Shown here one piece after another: positions 8,868-17,526 of a stretch of 64,000 nucleotides of DNA; the stretch's first letter is position 1, and each line of letters starts with the position of its first letter. A model generated the notes under the pieces. That model did not search any database and was not told where the DNA came from. It saw only the letters and a program-made list of their open reading frames with translations. The DNA comes from Treponema sp. (GTDB taxonomy: Bacteria; Spirochaetota; Spirochaetia; Treponematales; Treponemataceae), in the NCBI GenBank assembly GCA_017525605.1, contig JAFXSM010000030.1, forward strand, positions 1-64,000. Direction: 5' to 3'. The position numbers and the translations under genes were made by a program.

Positions 8868-10169
8868 ATGAAGAAGATCGTTTCTGCGGCTCTTGCTGCT
8901 GCCGCGCTTGCAAGCTTTGTTGGTTGTAAGCAGGAGAAAAAATCTCTCAACATCTACGTCTGGAACGAGGAATTCCAGTCTAGATTCAACACTTACTATG
9001 CTTCGAAGCTCCCTGAGGACGTTCAGGTGAACTGGGTCATCACACCGAACCAGGAAGGAGCATATCAGAACAAGCTCGACGAGGCTTTGTTGCGCCAGAA
9101 CGATGTCGAGCCGAACGAGAAAGTCGATTTGTTCTTGGTCGAGGCGGATTACGCCCTCAAGTACGTCAACTCTGACTTCACTCTCGATGTCATCAACGAT
9201 ATCGGAATCACGAAGGACGACATAAAGAACCAGTATAAATACACTCAGGACATTATGACTGACAAGAACGGAAACCTCAAAGGTCTCACTTGGCAGGCTT
9301 GTCCGGGCGGATTCATCTACAGACGCTCAATCGCAAAAGACGTTCTTGGAACTGACGATCCAACAGCAGTCGGCGAGGCACTCTCGGACTGGGAGAAATT
9401 CAACGCGGTCGCAGAGAAAGCAAAGGAACTCGGATATTTCATGCTTTCCGGCTACGACGATGCATTCCGCGTATTCAGCGACAACATGAAGAGCCCGTGG
9501 GTCGTCGGCGACAAAATCGTAATCGACCCTCAGATTGAGGCTTGGATTGCGCAGACGAAAGATTTCACGGCAAAAGGCTACAACAACAAGGCTGCTCTTT
9601 GGAGTGCGGAAAGCACACAGGGAATGGGCGCAAAGGGAAAAGTATTCGGATACTTCGGACCTGCATGGTTCATTGACTTCATCATGGCTCCTGGCTCTCT
9701 CGACGACCAGAAAGCTCCTGCGCAGGTCGGAAACGGCTCTTACGGCGACTGGGCATTCTGCAAGGGACCGCAGAGCTTCTCTTGGGGCGGAACTTGGATT
9801 TGTGGTGCGAAAGGCTCTGACGACGTTGAGCTCATCCGCGACATCCTCAAGACTCTCACTTGCGACGATGAGGTTATGTTCCAGATTGCAAAGAACGCCG
9901 GAGACTTCACGAACAACGTTCCTGCAATGGAAAAAGTTGCTGCAAGCGACTATCAGAACCCATTCCTCGGCGGTCAGAACCACGTCAAGCTCTTCCTCGA
10001 TTCTGCACAGTCAATCGACAGGAGCAACATCTCGATGTATGACCTCGGAATGTCAGAGAAAATCCAGTCTGCAATGAAAGACTACTTTGACGAGAAGATT
10101 ACTCTCGAAGAGGCTTGGAACAACTTCTACACATCTGTTCTCGAGCTTTATCCGAAATTGAAGAGATAA
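8868..10169 (+). CDS. Sugar ABC transporter substrate-binding lipoprotein
   Basis: This 433-residue exported binding protein has an N-terminal lipoprotein signal with lipobox FVGC (Cys20), so it is anchored to the cytoplasmic membrane facing the periplasm. The mature part has the fold pattern of family 1 extracellular binding proteins (MalE/UgpB-like), with an early beta-strand LNIYVWNEEF and a late segment GGTWICGAKGS in the ligand cleft. GGAGG precedes the ATG. It is the first gene of an importer with two permeases. No ATPase is encoded here, which is normal where a shared MsmK-type ATPase serves several importers. The ligand is probably an oligosaccharide from the nearby glucan-degrading enzymes (inference). 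Confidence 0.9.
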   Translation: MKKIVSAALAAAALASFVGCKQEKKSLNIYVWNEEFQSRFNTYYASKLPEDVQVNWVITPNQEGAYQNKLDEALLRQNDVEPNEKVDLFLVEADYALKYVNSDFTLDVINDIGITKDDIKNQYKYTQDIMTDKNGNLKGLTWQACPGGFIYRRSIAKDVLGTDDPTAVGEALSDWEKFNAVAEKAKELGYFMLSGYDDAFRVFSDNMKSPWVVGDKIVIDPQIEAWIAQTKDFTAKGYNNKAALWSAESTQGMGAKGKVFGYFGPAWFIDFIMAPGSLDDQKAPAQVGNGSYGDWAFCKGPQSFSWGGTWICGAKGSDDVELIRDILKTLTCDDEVMFQIAKNAGDFTNNVPAMEKVAASDYQNPFLGGQNHVKLFLDSAQSIDRSNISMYDLGMSEKIQSAMKDYFDEKITLEEAWNNFYTSVLELYPKLKR

Positions 10170-10182
10170 TCTGGAAGATGGG

Positions 10183-10231
10183 AGGGCTGGCATATCGGAA
10201 TGTCTAGTTTCGGTATGTCAGCCCTTATTTT
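10183..10231 (+). terminator. Intra-operon hairpin with T-rich tail (attenuating terminator)
   Basis: A 14-bp stem with a few G-U pairs (10184-10197 with 10211-10224) and a 13-nt loop is followed by TTATTTTT. It lies between the binding-protein stop and the permease start. Such hairpins usually let the binding protein be made in excess over the membrane components. Confidence 0.75.
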
Positions 10232-10253
10232 TGAAACCAAGGAGATAAAAAAG

Positions 10254-11201
10254 ATGGACGTTTCAAAAAAATCTGAAAATGTCAAAAAACGCAAAGGCTT
10301 TGATTTCAATAAGTGGGGTTATTTCTTCATTGCACCGTTCTTCATCATTTTCACGGTGTTCTCGCTGATTCCTCTTATTTCGACGTTTGCAAACAGCTTG
10401 TTTGAAAATTACCGCGACGGTCTCCAGCAGATTGGACCAAGATTTGTTGGGCTCGCGAACTTTGTAGAGGTTTTCAAAAGCGACATTCTTCGCTACCTCG
10501 GCAACACATTCATAATTTGGATGGCGGGATTCATTCCGCAGATTACGATTTCGCTGATTCTTTCGGTCTGGCTCACAAGCTCCGACCTCAGAATCAAGGC
10601 AAAGCAGTTCTTCAAGACTGTAATCTACATGCCGAACCTGATTATGGCTTCGGCTTTCGCAATGTTGTTCTTCACGATTTTTTCGGACAACGGACCTGCT
10701 AACAGCATCCTTCTGAAAATCGGATTCACTGACGAAAATATCCGCTTCTTGAGTTCGCAGACATGGACACGCGGTCTTGTCGGCGCGATGAACTTTTTGA
10801 TGTGGTACGGAAATACGACGATTCTTCTCATGGCAGGAATCATGGGAATTGACGAGAGCATTTTTGAGGCTGCAAAGATTGACGGCGCAAGCCCTCTTCA
10901 GGTGTTCTTCAAAATCACAATGCCGATGCTCATGCCGATTTTTGTTTACGTTCTGATTACGAGCCTTATCGGTGGTATCCAGATGTTCGACGTTCCGCAG
11001 ATTTTGACGAACGGCGAAGGAAACCCGAACAGAACAAGCATGACGCTGATTATGTACTTGAACAAACACCTTGCGAACAAGAACTACGGTATGGCCGGTG
11101 CCGTTTCCGTGCTCACGTTTGCGCTCACTAGCGTATTCAGCTTCACGATTTACGCAATGACAATGAAAAAATACAAGAACATGACTGGAGGACGAAAATG
11201 A
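10254..11201 (+). CDS. Sugar ABC transporter permease (MalF/UgpA type)
   Basis: This is a 315-residue integral membrane protein with six predicted helices. The start at 10254 is preferred because AAGGAG lies just upstream; an earlier in-frame ATG at 10200 lies inside the hairpin. The EAA loop that docks the ATPase reads EAAKIDGASPLQVFFKITMP, typical of carbohydrate uptake family 1 permeases. It overlaps the next permease by 4 bp (ATGA), so the two are translationally coupled. The partner ATPase is not in the window. Confidence 0.9.
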   Translation: MDVSKKSENVKKRKGFDFNKWGYFFIAPFFIIFTVFSLIPLISTFANSLFENYRDGLQQIGPRFVGLANFVEVFKSDILRYLGNTFIIWMAGFIPQITISLILSVWLTSSDLRIKAKQFFKTVIYMPNLIMASAFAMLFFTIFSDNGPANSILLKIGFTDENIRFLSSQTWTRGLVGAMNFLMWYGNTTILLMAGIMGIDESIFEAAKIDGASPLQVFFKITMPMLMPIFVYVLITSLIGGIQMFDVPQILTNGEGNPNRTSMTLIMYLNKHLANKNYGMAGAVSVLTFALTSVFSFTIYAMTMKKYKNMTGGRK

Positions 11202-12040
11202 GCAAGAAAACCAGTTTTATCAAGCGCGATTTATGCCACCTGTTTCTTCTTCTTCTGACGGTCGCATCTCTTTTTCCGTTCTTCATCCTTTTGGTAAACT
11301 CGACCAGAAGCCATGCTGAGATTCAGAAGGGATTCTCCGCATTCTTCGGAAGATTCTTCATCGAAAACCTCGGAAAACTCCTTTTGAACCCGAACATTCC
11401 GGTTATTAGGGCGTTGTTCAACAGCGTTTTCGTTTCCGTGATGACTGCGTTCCTTGCGACATATTTCTCCGCAATGACTGCATTCGGAATCTACATGTAC
11501 AACTTCAAGGGAAAACGCACCGCGTTCAAAATCATCTTGGCTGTAATGATGATTCCGACCCAGGTTTCTTCGCTCGGTTTCATCCAGTTGCTCATGAAAA
11601 TCCATCTGTATGACACTCATGCGGCACTTTTCATTCCGGCTATTGCTTCTCCGGTCGTGTTCTTCTACATGTACCAGGCGATGACTGCCTCTCTTCCGTA
11701 CTCAATCGTTGAGGCGGCAAGAATCGACGGCTGCCCGGAAGTGAGAATCTTCAACAAAATCGTCATTCCTCTGATGAAACCTGCGATTGCTGTTCAGGCA
11801 ATCTTCGCATTCGTCGGAGCATGGAACAACTACTTCATTCCGGCCCTTGTCATCAACAGCAAGATGAAGAAGACGATTCCGATTCTGATTGCACAGCTTC
11901 GAAGTGCAGATTACCAGAAATTCGATATGGGACAGGTCTACATTTTCATCTGTCTCGCAATCATTCCTCTGGTAATCGTCTACTTGTTCCTCTCACGGAA
12001 CATCATCAAGGGTGTTTCCGTCGGAGCCGTTAAGGAATAG
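11198..12040 (+). CDS. Sugar ABC transporter permease (MalG/UgpE type)
   Basis: This 280-residue inner-membrane permease is the second half of the sugar channel. It has six hydrophobic helices and the EAA loop EAARIDGCPEVRIFNKIVIP near residue 175, characteristic of MalG/LacG/UgpE proteins. Its start codon overlaps the stop of the first permease. It is the last gene of the importer operon and is followed by a strong terminator at 12079. Confidence 0.9.
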   Translation: MSKKTSFIKRDLCHLFLLLLTVASLFPFFILLVNSTRSHAEIQKGFSAFFGRFFIENLGKLLLNPNIPVIRALFNSVFVSVMTAFLATYFSAMTAFGIYMYNFKGKRTAFKIILAVMMIPTQVSSLGFIQLLMKIHLYDTHAALFIPAIASPVVFFYMYQAMTASLPYSIVEAARIDGCPEVRIFNKIVIPLMKPAIAVQAIFAFVGAWNNYFIPALVINSKMKKTIPILIAQLRSADYQKFDMGQVYIFICLAIIPLVIVYLFLSRNIIKGVSVGAVKE

Positions 12041-12078
12041 ACCTGCAAGACAGGTTTATATAGACAACCCTCCATTTT

Positions 12079-12118
12079 ATCGGGCTATTAGACAATTTAT
12101 CTGATAGCCCGATTTTTA
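12079..12118 (+). terminator. Rho-independent terminator of the sugar ABC operon
   Basis: ATCGGGCTAT (12079-12088) pairs with ATAGCCCGAT (12104-12113). Four more pairs extend the stem and a TTTTA tail follows. It sits 39 bp after the last permease. Confidence 0.88.
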
Positions 12119-12121
12119 TGC

Positions 12122-12154
12122 TTGTTCACTTGCATCATAACCTTATGATAAAAT
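12122..12154 (+). promoter_or_regulatory. Candidate promoter of the DUF523 gene
   Basis: TGATAAAAT (12146-12154) is an extended -10-like box ending 8 nt before the ATG at 12163. A weak -35 candidate TTGTTC lies at 12122. No Shine-Dalgarno precedes the gene, so the message is probably leaderless or nearly so. Confidence 0.4.
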
Positions 12155-12162
12155 TAAATGCT

Positions 12163-12609
12163 ATGAATGTTCTGGTTTCGGCGTGTCTGCTCGGAGTGCC
12201 TTGCCGCTATGATGCTGCTTCAAAGGCAAACGAAAAAGTCCTCTCTGTTTTGAAAAATCCTGTTTTCAATCTCATTCCTGTCTGCCCTGAAATCTTAGGC
12301 GGACTTCCAACCCCGCGTCCTCCCTGCGAGATAAAAGGCGGTCGCGTAATCACCGATAGCGGAGAAGACAGAACAGCCGAATATCAGAAAGGCGCGGAAG
12401 AAGTTCTAAGGCTGTCAAAAATGTTCAGGTGCAAATTCGCAATTCTTAAGGAGAATTCGCCGTCATGCGGTTCGAATAAAATCTACGACGGGACTTTCTT
12501 GAGGAAACTTACGGACGGCAACGGAATGACGGCAAAACTATTGAAAGAAAACGGCATAACAGTATTCGGCGAATCGAACCTTGACGAGCTTGATTTCGAC
12601 CTTGAGTAA
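12163..12609 (+). CDS. DUF523 family protein
   Basis: This 148-residue cytoplasmic protein begins MNVLVSACLLGVPCRYDA, the N-terminus of the DUF523 (YbbK-like) family. Conserved features are the early CLLG...CRYD block, VCPEILGGLPTPRPP near residue 47, and the KENSPSCGS motif near 106. Its clustered cysteines suggest metal or cluster binding. The family's function is not established. In other genomes it occurs alone or fused to DUF1722. The start was chosen from the family's conserved N-terminus. It is a single gene between the terminator at 12079 and the HD-GYP gene. Confidence 0.88.
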   Translation: MNVLVSACLLGVPCRYDAASKANEKVLSVLKNPVFNLIPVCPEILGGLPTPRPPCEIKGGRVITDSGEDRTAEYQKGAEEVLRLSKMFRCKFAILKENSPSCGSNKIYDGTFLRKLTDGNGMTAKLLKENGITVFGESNLDELDFDLE

Positions 12610-12652
12610 TTTCCTGTTTAGAAAAATCATTCTCTCGTTATTTGCTTTTCTG

Positions 12653-12661
12653 TGATAAAAT
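12653..12661 (+). promoter_or_regulatory. Candidate extended -10 promoter of the HD-GYP gene
   Basis: TGATAAAAT repeats the box seen upstream of DUF523 and, on the other strand, the HAD gene. Here it lies about 43 nt before an ATG that has an AAGGGG ribosome site, so this message would have a normal leader. Confidence 0.35.
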
Positions 12662-12703
12662 AGAATGTAATTTTTTTCTGTCTAGGGTGCAAAAAGGGGT
12701 TTT

Positions 12704-14614
12704 ATGCGGAATTTTATGCAAAGGGAGAAAAAAGCTGGATTCTTGATTCTTGTAGGGCTGAATCTTTTTTTTATACTGATTGTTCTGAGTTTCGGTATTC
12801 ATGTATATAGAACTGGCAATTTCAATAATTTTCAGAGGATTGCGAACGAAGGGGAAAATGGCGAGTGCACCGTTGAGCTTTATCCCCGCGGCGGAATTGC
12901 GGACTCATGGGTGAAGAAAGATGTTCTGGTGAACGGCGAAATTTCTTCATTCATCGGAACAACTTACGACTGTGCTGTCATGAATTTCAGCGAATCGAAA
13001 ATTTCAGACTGGACAATACGAATTGACGTAAAAAAACAATGTTACATCAACAACGCCTGGTGCGGAATGGTGGAAATCCATCAGCAGGATGCTGACCACG
13101 GCGAAATCGTCCAGACAGTCGATTTGCGCGATTATGACGAGGACGATTTGCACATAAAGCATCTTTTTGTTGACCACGATTTGTACATTCCGCTTTCCGT
13201 TGGCGATTACATCGTATACCGTCCTTCCCAGATAAACGGCGAATATCCGATAAACGCATACAACGGAAACCCTGGAAAAATCGTCGTCGGCTTCATCTTC
13301 TATCACAAACTCGGATACGACCTCGGATTTTCGTGCTCGATGCAGTACAAGCTCTTCAAATCGTTTTTTCAGGGCACATCGTCAAAAATCATACTCGTTT
13401 GCTTCATCGTCTGGTTTCTCCTTCTTGCAATCAGGCTCACGTTCATTCTCACTTCTTCACGCCTCAAGCGAGAGACGACTTCCGTCATCAGGGCGGTCTC
13501 GAAAATCTACTACAACCTTTGCAAAGTGAACCTCGACAAAGACACTTTTCAGGAAATCCGAACGACTGACAATGTCCACAAATTCCTTTCGAACTATACG
13601 AAATCGAGCGTCGCTTTCAGGAGATTTGCGACCGCTTTCTTCTGCAACGAGAATATGCAGGTCGTAAAGGATTTTTATGACACAGACACATGGCGGACCC
13701 GCTTAAAGGAATCCGACAGCTGCAGCGCGGATTTCAAGGTGCGCGATTTATCTGCTGCAGGAAAATCGCGGTGGATACGCACGAATCTCATCGTCTGCCG
13801 GAGAAATTCCAAAAAAGTTCCGGTCGAAGTAATCTGCGGTCTTCAGGACGTTGACGAGGAAGTCAGCGAACGAGAGCAGAACAAGCAGATGATGGAGCGA
13901 TTCGCGTCCGACTTGTCAAAAGAAGTTGCGGAGCAGACGCTTTACATTCAGGAAATCCAGCGCAAAGTCGTTTCGAATCTCGCTGATATGATTGGAACCC
14001 GCGACGGAAACACTGGCGGTCATGTAAAGCGCACGAGCGACGTGATGGAAATCCTCGTGAACGAAATAATCAGGCGGAACAACAGCGGAACTGGCAACCC
14101 GAAATTCTCGTGCATAACGGATAAAAAAGGCGAGGACATCATCCGCGCCGCACCTATGCACGACCTCGGAAAAATCTTCATCGACACGAGCATCCTCTGC
14201 AAGCCCGGAAAACTCACCGACGAAGAGTACAAGATAATGAAGACTCATTCCGAGCACAGCGGCAAAATCGTGAACCTGATTCTGAGCGACGTTGAGGAAG
14301 GCGACTTTGTGAACATCGCTTACAACATCGCACGCTATCATCACGAGCGTTGGGACGGATTCGGCTACCCAGAAGGCAAGGACAACGGCAGAATAGGGGA
14401 GGGCATTCCGATTGAGGCCCGAATCATGGCCGTTGCGGACGTGTATGACGCGCTTGTCAGCAAAAGATGCTACAAAGAGCCGATGAGCTTTGACATGGCG
14501 TACCAGATAATGATTGACGGAATGGGAAAACAATTCGACCCGGACATGGAAGAAATCTTCAACGCATGCCGGGCCGATTTGGAAATTTATTATTCAGAAC
14601 CGGATAATCAGTAG
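12704..14614 (+). CDS. Membrane HD-GYP domain protein (probable cyclic-di-GMP phosphodiesterase)
   Basis: This 636-residue signalling protein has an N-terminal transmembrane helix (about 12-32), an extracytoplasmic sensor region to about residue 215 with no family I recognise, and a second helix near 218-245. A roughly 160-residue linker follows, then a C-terminal HD-GYP domain. That domain carries GNTGGHVKR near 445, the metal-binding HD pair at 486-487 (MHDLGK), KPGKL, the HHERWDGFGYP stretch that contains the GYP motif near 550, and ARIMAVADVYDAL. HD-GYP enzymes degrade cyclic di-GMP, so the protein probably links an external signal to motility or surface behaviour. The ligand is unknown. 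It is a single gene. Confidence 0.9.
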   Translation: MRNFMQREKKAGFLILVGLNLFFILIVLSFGIHVYRTGNFNNFQRIANEGENGECTVELYPRGGIADSWVKKDVLVNGEISSFIGTTYDCAVMNFSESKISDWTIRIDVKKQCYINNAWCGMVEIHQQDADHGEIVQTVDLRDYDEDDLHIKHLFVDHDLYIPLSVGDYIVYRPSQINGEYPINAYNGNPGKIVVGFIFYHKLGYDLGFSCSMQYKLFKSFFQGTSSKIILVCFIVWFLLLAIRLTFILTSSRLKRETTSVIRAVSKIYYNLCKVNLDKDTFQEIRTTDNVHKFLSNYTKSSVAFRRFATAFFCNENMQVVKDFYDTDTWRTRLKESDSCSADFKVRDLSAAGKSRWIRTNLIVCRRNSKKVPVEVICGLQDVDEEVSEREQNKQMMERFASDLSKEVAEQTLYIQEIQRKVVSNLADMIGTRDGNTGGHVKRTSDVMEILVNEIIRRNNSGTGNPKFSCITDKKGEDIIRAAPMHDLGKIFIDTSILCKPGKLTDEEYKIMKTHSEHSGKIVNLILSDVEEGDFVNIAYNIARYHHERWDGFGYPEGKDNGRIGEGIPIEARIMAVADVYDALVSKRCYKEPMSFDMAYQIMIDGMGKQFDPDMEEIFNACRADLEIYYSEPDNQ

Positions 14615-14621
14615 GTTAAAT

Positions 14622-14670
14622 TGAATATCGAGTTAATGCGAAATGCAAAAATCGTAAAACTCGATATTCA
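14622..14670. repeat. 13-bp perfect inverted repeat TGAATATCGAGTT
   Basis: TGAATATCGAGTT (14622-14634) and its exact complement (14658-14670) are separated by 23 nt. It follows the HD-GYP stop but has no T tract. An almost identical sequence, TTGAATATCGAGTCTTACGA, begins at 34621 next to the 120-bp repeat. Confidence 0.55.
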
Positions 14671-14755
14671 GATTGTCAAAAACTACTGTGCAGTTCGTGC
14701 AAGTCTCGAAAAGCGAAAATGCAATCGATTTTGCAATGAATTTTTTCAAATGCAT
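14633..14755 (-). pseudogene. Truncated duplicate of the 5' end of the exported thioredoxin-like gene at 17505
   Basis: Starting from an ATG at 14755 with a GGAG ribosome site, this 40-codon ORF begins MHLKKFIAKSIAFSLF. That matches the signal peptide of the protein encoded at 17505-15898, and more than 40 consecutive nucleotides are identical. After the signal-peptide core the reading changes abruptly to an unrelated tail that ends inside the 14622-14670 palindrome. It is best read as a remnant of a duplicated or deleted paralogue. A tiny functional peptide is possible but unlikely. Confidence 0.65.
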
Positions 14756-14810
14756 TTTTTTCTCCTTAGTAGTGTGGTCAAATGCGCACAGGTGAAATGA
14801 CTTTTGAGTT

Positions 14811-15809
14811 TTACTTCAAGTCACTTTTTGAAAATGAATATGTATCCGATGTAATTCTATCTCTTAGGGTTTTTACGCTGAAAGAAAATTCACCTGCTTT
14901 TTCTATGCAGAATTTTATGTGGCATGATTTGCTATCTGCTCTGAAACTTTCAATTTTTGCACAACTATTTTTCTCAAAGCGAATATCTGTCTTTTTTATC
15001 AAACCTTGTGCAAATCCTGGGTCTATATCAACTCTGACATTAAAAAAGCGTTTCTTTCCATCTTTATCGATACGGAGTTTTGCAGTTCCATTTTGGTATA
15101 TTTCTGCAGGCACAAATTTGTATTTAATCTTATTTACTTTGTAAAGAGGAGAGTTTATGCCCATAAAAGAAAAACCAAAGGAGCCATAATCTGTCATTAG
15201 GAATTTGAAATACAAATCTTTTCCAGATTCGGATGTATCGAAAGACTCGACATGGAAATTTTTATTAGGGCCTTCTCCTCCAATTAGCGATATATCTTTA
15301 TAATTGGCTTTCAGCATTTTTTCATCGACTTTGTTTGTAGAAACATTCACTTGCACATAATATTTTCCTGAACTGTCTTTGATATATCTTACGTTATCTG
15401 CAAAATTGTAAGTGATTCCAGCAATGGTTTGTTTTTTTTCTCCGTATTCTAGAGATTCAACTGGCGGAACATAATTGCTGTCAATAAATTCAATTATTTG
15501 AGCTCCAGCATCTCTGAGTTCTTGTGCTGTTTTTAATGCTTCGCTTTTGGATATCCTTTTTTTTACGACAGTCGGTGCTACCTGTCTTATTATGTATTCT
15601 GTATATTGAGCCGTCCAGCCTGTGTAGCGTTGTACTAGCGCGACTAGTTTCTCATTGCCACTGTTTTCCATTCCTCCAATCCGGACATCGTAGGAACCTG
15701 TGCTGCTTAAATCCTTTTCCTGAACTACGCCCCCATTTGCTGCTGCCATTCCGACACACAAAAACAGAACTGCTACGGCAGTCGTCAATTTCTTGAAAAA
15801 TACTTTCAT
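14811..15809 (-). CDS. Exported protein with an L7/L12-C-terminal-like domain
   Basis: This 332-residue protein has a Sec signal peptide (about 1-24, ending AAANG). I do not recognise a named family for the whole protein. Residues about 39-115 read like the C-terminal domain of ribosomal protein L7/L12: YDVRIGGM, then LVALVQRYTG, a helix ending in APTVVKKRISKSEALK, and AQELRDAGAQIIEF. This beta-alpha-alpha-beta-alpha-beta pattern is a fold guess, not proof of function. The remaining 215 residues are beta-rich and may form one or two sandwich domains. It lies downstream of the thioredoxin-like family on the same strand, with its own GGAGG ribosome site and a hairpin in the gap. Confidence 0.7.
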   Translation of the reverse strand: MKVFFKKLTTAVAVLFLCVGMAAANGGVVQEKDLSSTGSYDVRIGGMENSGNEKLVALVQRYTGWTAQYTEYIIRQVAPTVVKKRISKSEALKTAQELRDAGAQIIEFIDSNYVPPVESLEYGEKKQTIAGITYNFADNVRYIKDSSGKYYVQVNVSTNKVDEKMLKANYKDISLIGGEGPNKNFHVESFDTSESGKDLYFKFLMTDYGSFGFSFMGINSPLYKVNKIKYKFVPAEIYQNGTAKLRIDKDGKKRFFNVRVDIDPGFAQGLIKKTDIRFEKNSCAKIESFRADSKSCHIKFCIEKAGEFSFSVKTLRDRITSDTYSFSKSDLK

Positions 15810-15834
15810 CTTGTCCTCCTTATATAAACAGACC

Positions 15835-15860
15835 TGTTCGGAAGCTGAATTTTCCGAACA
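15835..15860. repeat. Palindrome TGTTCGGAA-N8-TTCCGAACA
   Basis: A 9-bp perfect stem lies between two same-strand exported-protein genes. On the plus strand it is followed by AGTTTGATTTTTT; on the coding (minus) strand there is no T tract. The same core is found at 40999-41055 and, shorter, at 3128. Confidence 0.5.
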
Positions 15861-15897
15861 AGTTTGATTTTTTATTTATTGAAACATTCCAATGACA

Positions 15898-17505
15898 TTA
15901 CTCTGGAAAAAACATGGCAGGGCAAACACCTGTAAATGATAAATTAACCAAACCATTGCCTTCATTGTTATATGCGATTTGTTTTATCATCTCATCTAGA
16001 TGAAGGTCACCGCGAGGAGTACGCAACCAATAATGGCATTTAGAACTATATGTTTTGACCGTATCGTCAAATTTTCTTTGATTATTTGCTAACGCATAGT
16101 CGGTTGCATCCCTGTGCATATTTTTATGGACTGGCTTTTTGTTGACGTATTCATGGTATAAAAGTTCCCTTTTGCTGAGCAAAAAGATTTTGTCGGTTGT
16201 ATCTTCACAAAGACAGGCATTTCCCCAGAATTTAGGATCATTTTTGGCACTCTCTTCTGCAATTTCGCGAGTTGGATGGACAGCAGATACACTGAAAATA
16301 GAGTTATCAACAGTTTTTGCAAGAATGAGAGCTTGTGCACTTTTTGTAAACGCAGTCTGAAGAAAACCTTTGTTCAAAAATTGGTTGTCTGTTGTCTGCG
16401 CTGCATTTGGGCTTTCTTTTTTTACATACGAAAGTCCATTTAAATATGCCCTGATTGTCGAGTGCTTGTAATTGTTGCCATAAATAGTTTTGCCATCTAT
16501 TGTGCGTTCCACAATCGAATCGGAGCTGCTTGTTTTATAGAATGGTATGTTTGAAGTAAGGATTTTTTCGGAGAAAAGAAGTTTCCCGCCTTCCAATGTT
16601 GGTAATAAATACCATTTTATAGGCTCAACTTTAAAATACTTTGTGCTGTTTGCAGATGCGCTTGCAACATTTGTTCCGTCACTGTAAGAATGGATATTCA
16701 GCTCATCGGAATTTTCCTTGCACTTTGCGTAATAGTTGCCATCGCTTCCTACATAATAAGTGTGCGCTCCCATTGTTATTGATTTTGTCTCATCTACTGT
16801 GACATTCAAAGCTTTTATTGTCTGCGGCCAATCTCCAAAGTAATAATAGGTTGACTCTGTGCCATTTGTTCCGTCCGTTCCAGCAGGAAGTTTTGTAAGT
16901 GTGGAATGGAATTGATAAGTTGCTGTTATTCCGCTGCTTGAACCACCCGTCGCACCCGACGAAGAGAAATTCGCCCCCACATAATCCGTCGCGAATTCCT
17001 TTATCTGCGCCACAGTGAATTTCTGACCGTGCGCTTCGTATTGGACTTTGTTGTTCTTGTCGATGAACACGACGAGCGGATTCGCAATCGATGCCGCCTT
17101 GCCAATCAAGAGTTTCATGTACGCCTGCATCGAATTCGCAGAGGCCGTCGTCGAGTCGTATGCGATGTTCACGGAAGTTGAAGCGTATGTGTCGCGGAAC
17201 TTCGTGACGATTGCCTTGCTTGAGCGTTTCGTCTCAACAAAGCAGATGTCAACAGAAGAAGCGAGAGTTGAATATGACGCAGCCACATTCTTCGCAACTT
17301 CCCTCGACTTTGCGTCGTTCGCCTGGAAGAACACGAGGACTTTCGGCTTTCCTTCCGCCTGGTTCGTCATCGTTCCGCCCGAGAGCAGGTTGTATGTGAC
17401 TTTTGCAGTGTTGTCCTTGTTCGCGCCGGTCTTCGCGAAAAGTGGAATGCAAAGCGCGAAAAGCGAAAATGCAATCGATTTTGCAATGAATTTTTTCAGG
17501 TTCAT
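15898..17505 (-). CDS. Exported protein: cysteine-less thioredoxin-like domain plus DUF6273-like domain
   Basis: This 535-residue protein has a Sec signal peptide (1-24, ending PLFA). Residues about 35-180 form a thioredoxin/TlpA-like domain shared closely with the next two upstream genes. The usual W-C-x-x-C is replaced by QANDAKS, so this domain cannot do disulfide chemistry. The C-terminal 330 residues look like DUF6273, a domain frequent in Treponema: an aromatic WYLLP near the start, repeated SIVERTIDGKTIYG-type strands, IRAYLNGL, and a late YWLRTPRGD. DUF6273 has no known activity. The protein may be a surface or periplasmic binding protein (inference). It is downstream of two paralogues on the same strand. 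Confidence 0.8.
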   Translation of the reverse strand: MNLKKFIAKSIAFSLFALCIPLFAKTGANKDNTAKVTYNLLSGGTMTNQAEGKPKVLVFFQANDAKSREVAKNVAASYSTLASSVDICFVETKRSSKAIVTKFRDTYASTSVNIAYDSTTASANSMQAYMKLLIGKAASIANPLVVFIDKNNKVQYEAHGQKFTVAQIKEFATDYVGANFSSSGATGGSSSGITATYQFHSTLTKLPAGTDGTNGTESTYYYFGDWPQTIKALNVTVDETKSITMGAHTYYVGSDGNYYAKCKENSDELNIHSYSDGTNVASASANSTKYFKVEPIKWYLLPTLEGGKLLFSEKILTSNIPFYKTSSSDSIVERTIDGKTIYGNNYKHSTIRAYLNGLSYVKKESPNAAQTTDNQFLNKGFLQTAFTKSAQALILAKTVDNSIFSVSAVHPTREIAEESAKNDPKFWGNACLCEDTTDKIFLLSKRELLYHEYVNKKPVHKNMHRDATDYALANNQRKFDDTVKTYSSKCHYWLRTPRGDLHLDEMIKQIAYNNEGNGLVNLSFTGVCPAMFFPE

Positions 17506-17526
17506 TTTTTTTCTCCTTTGTGATTT

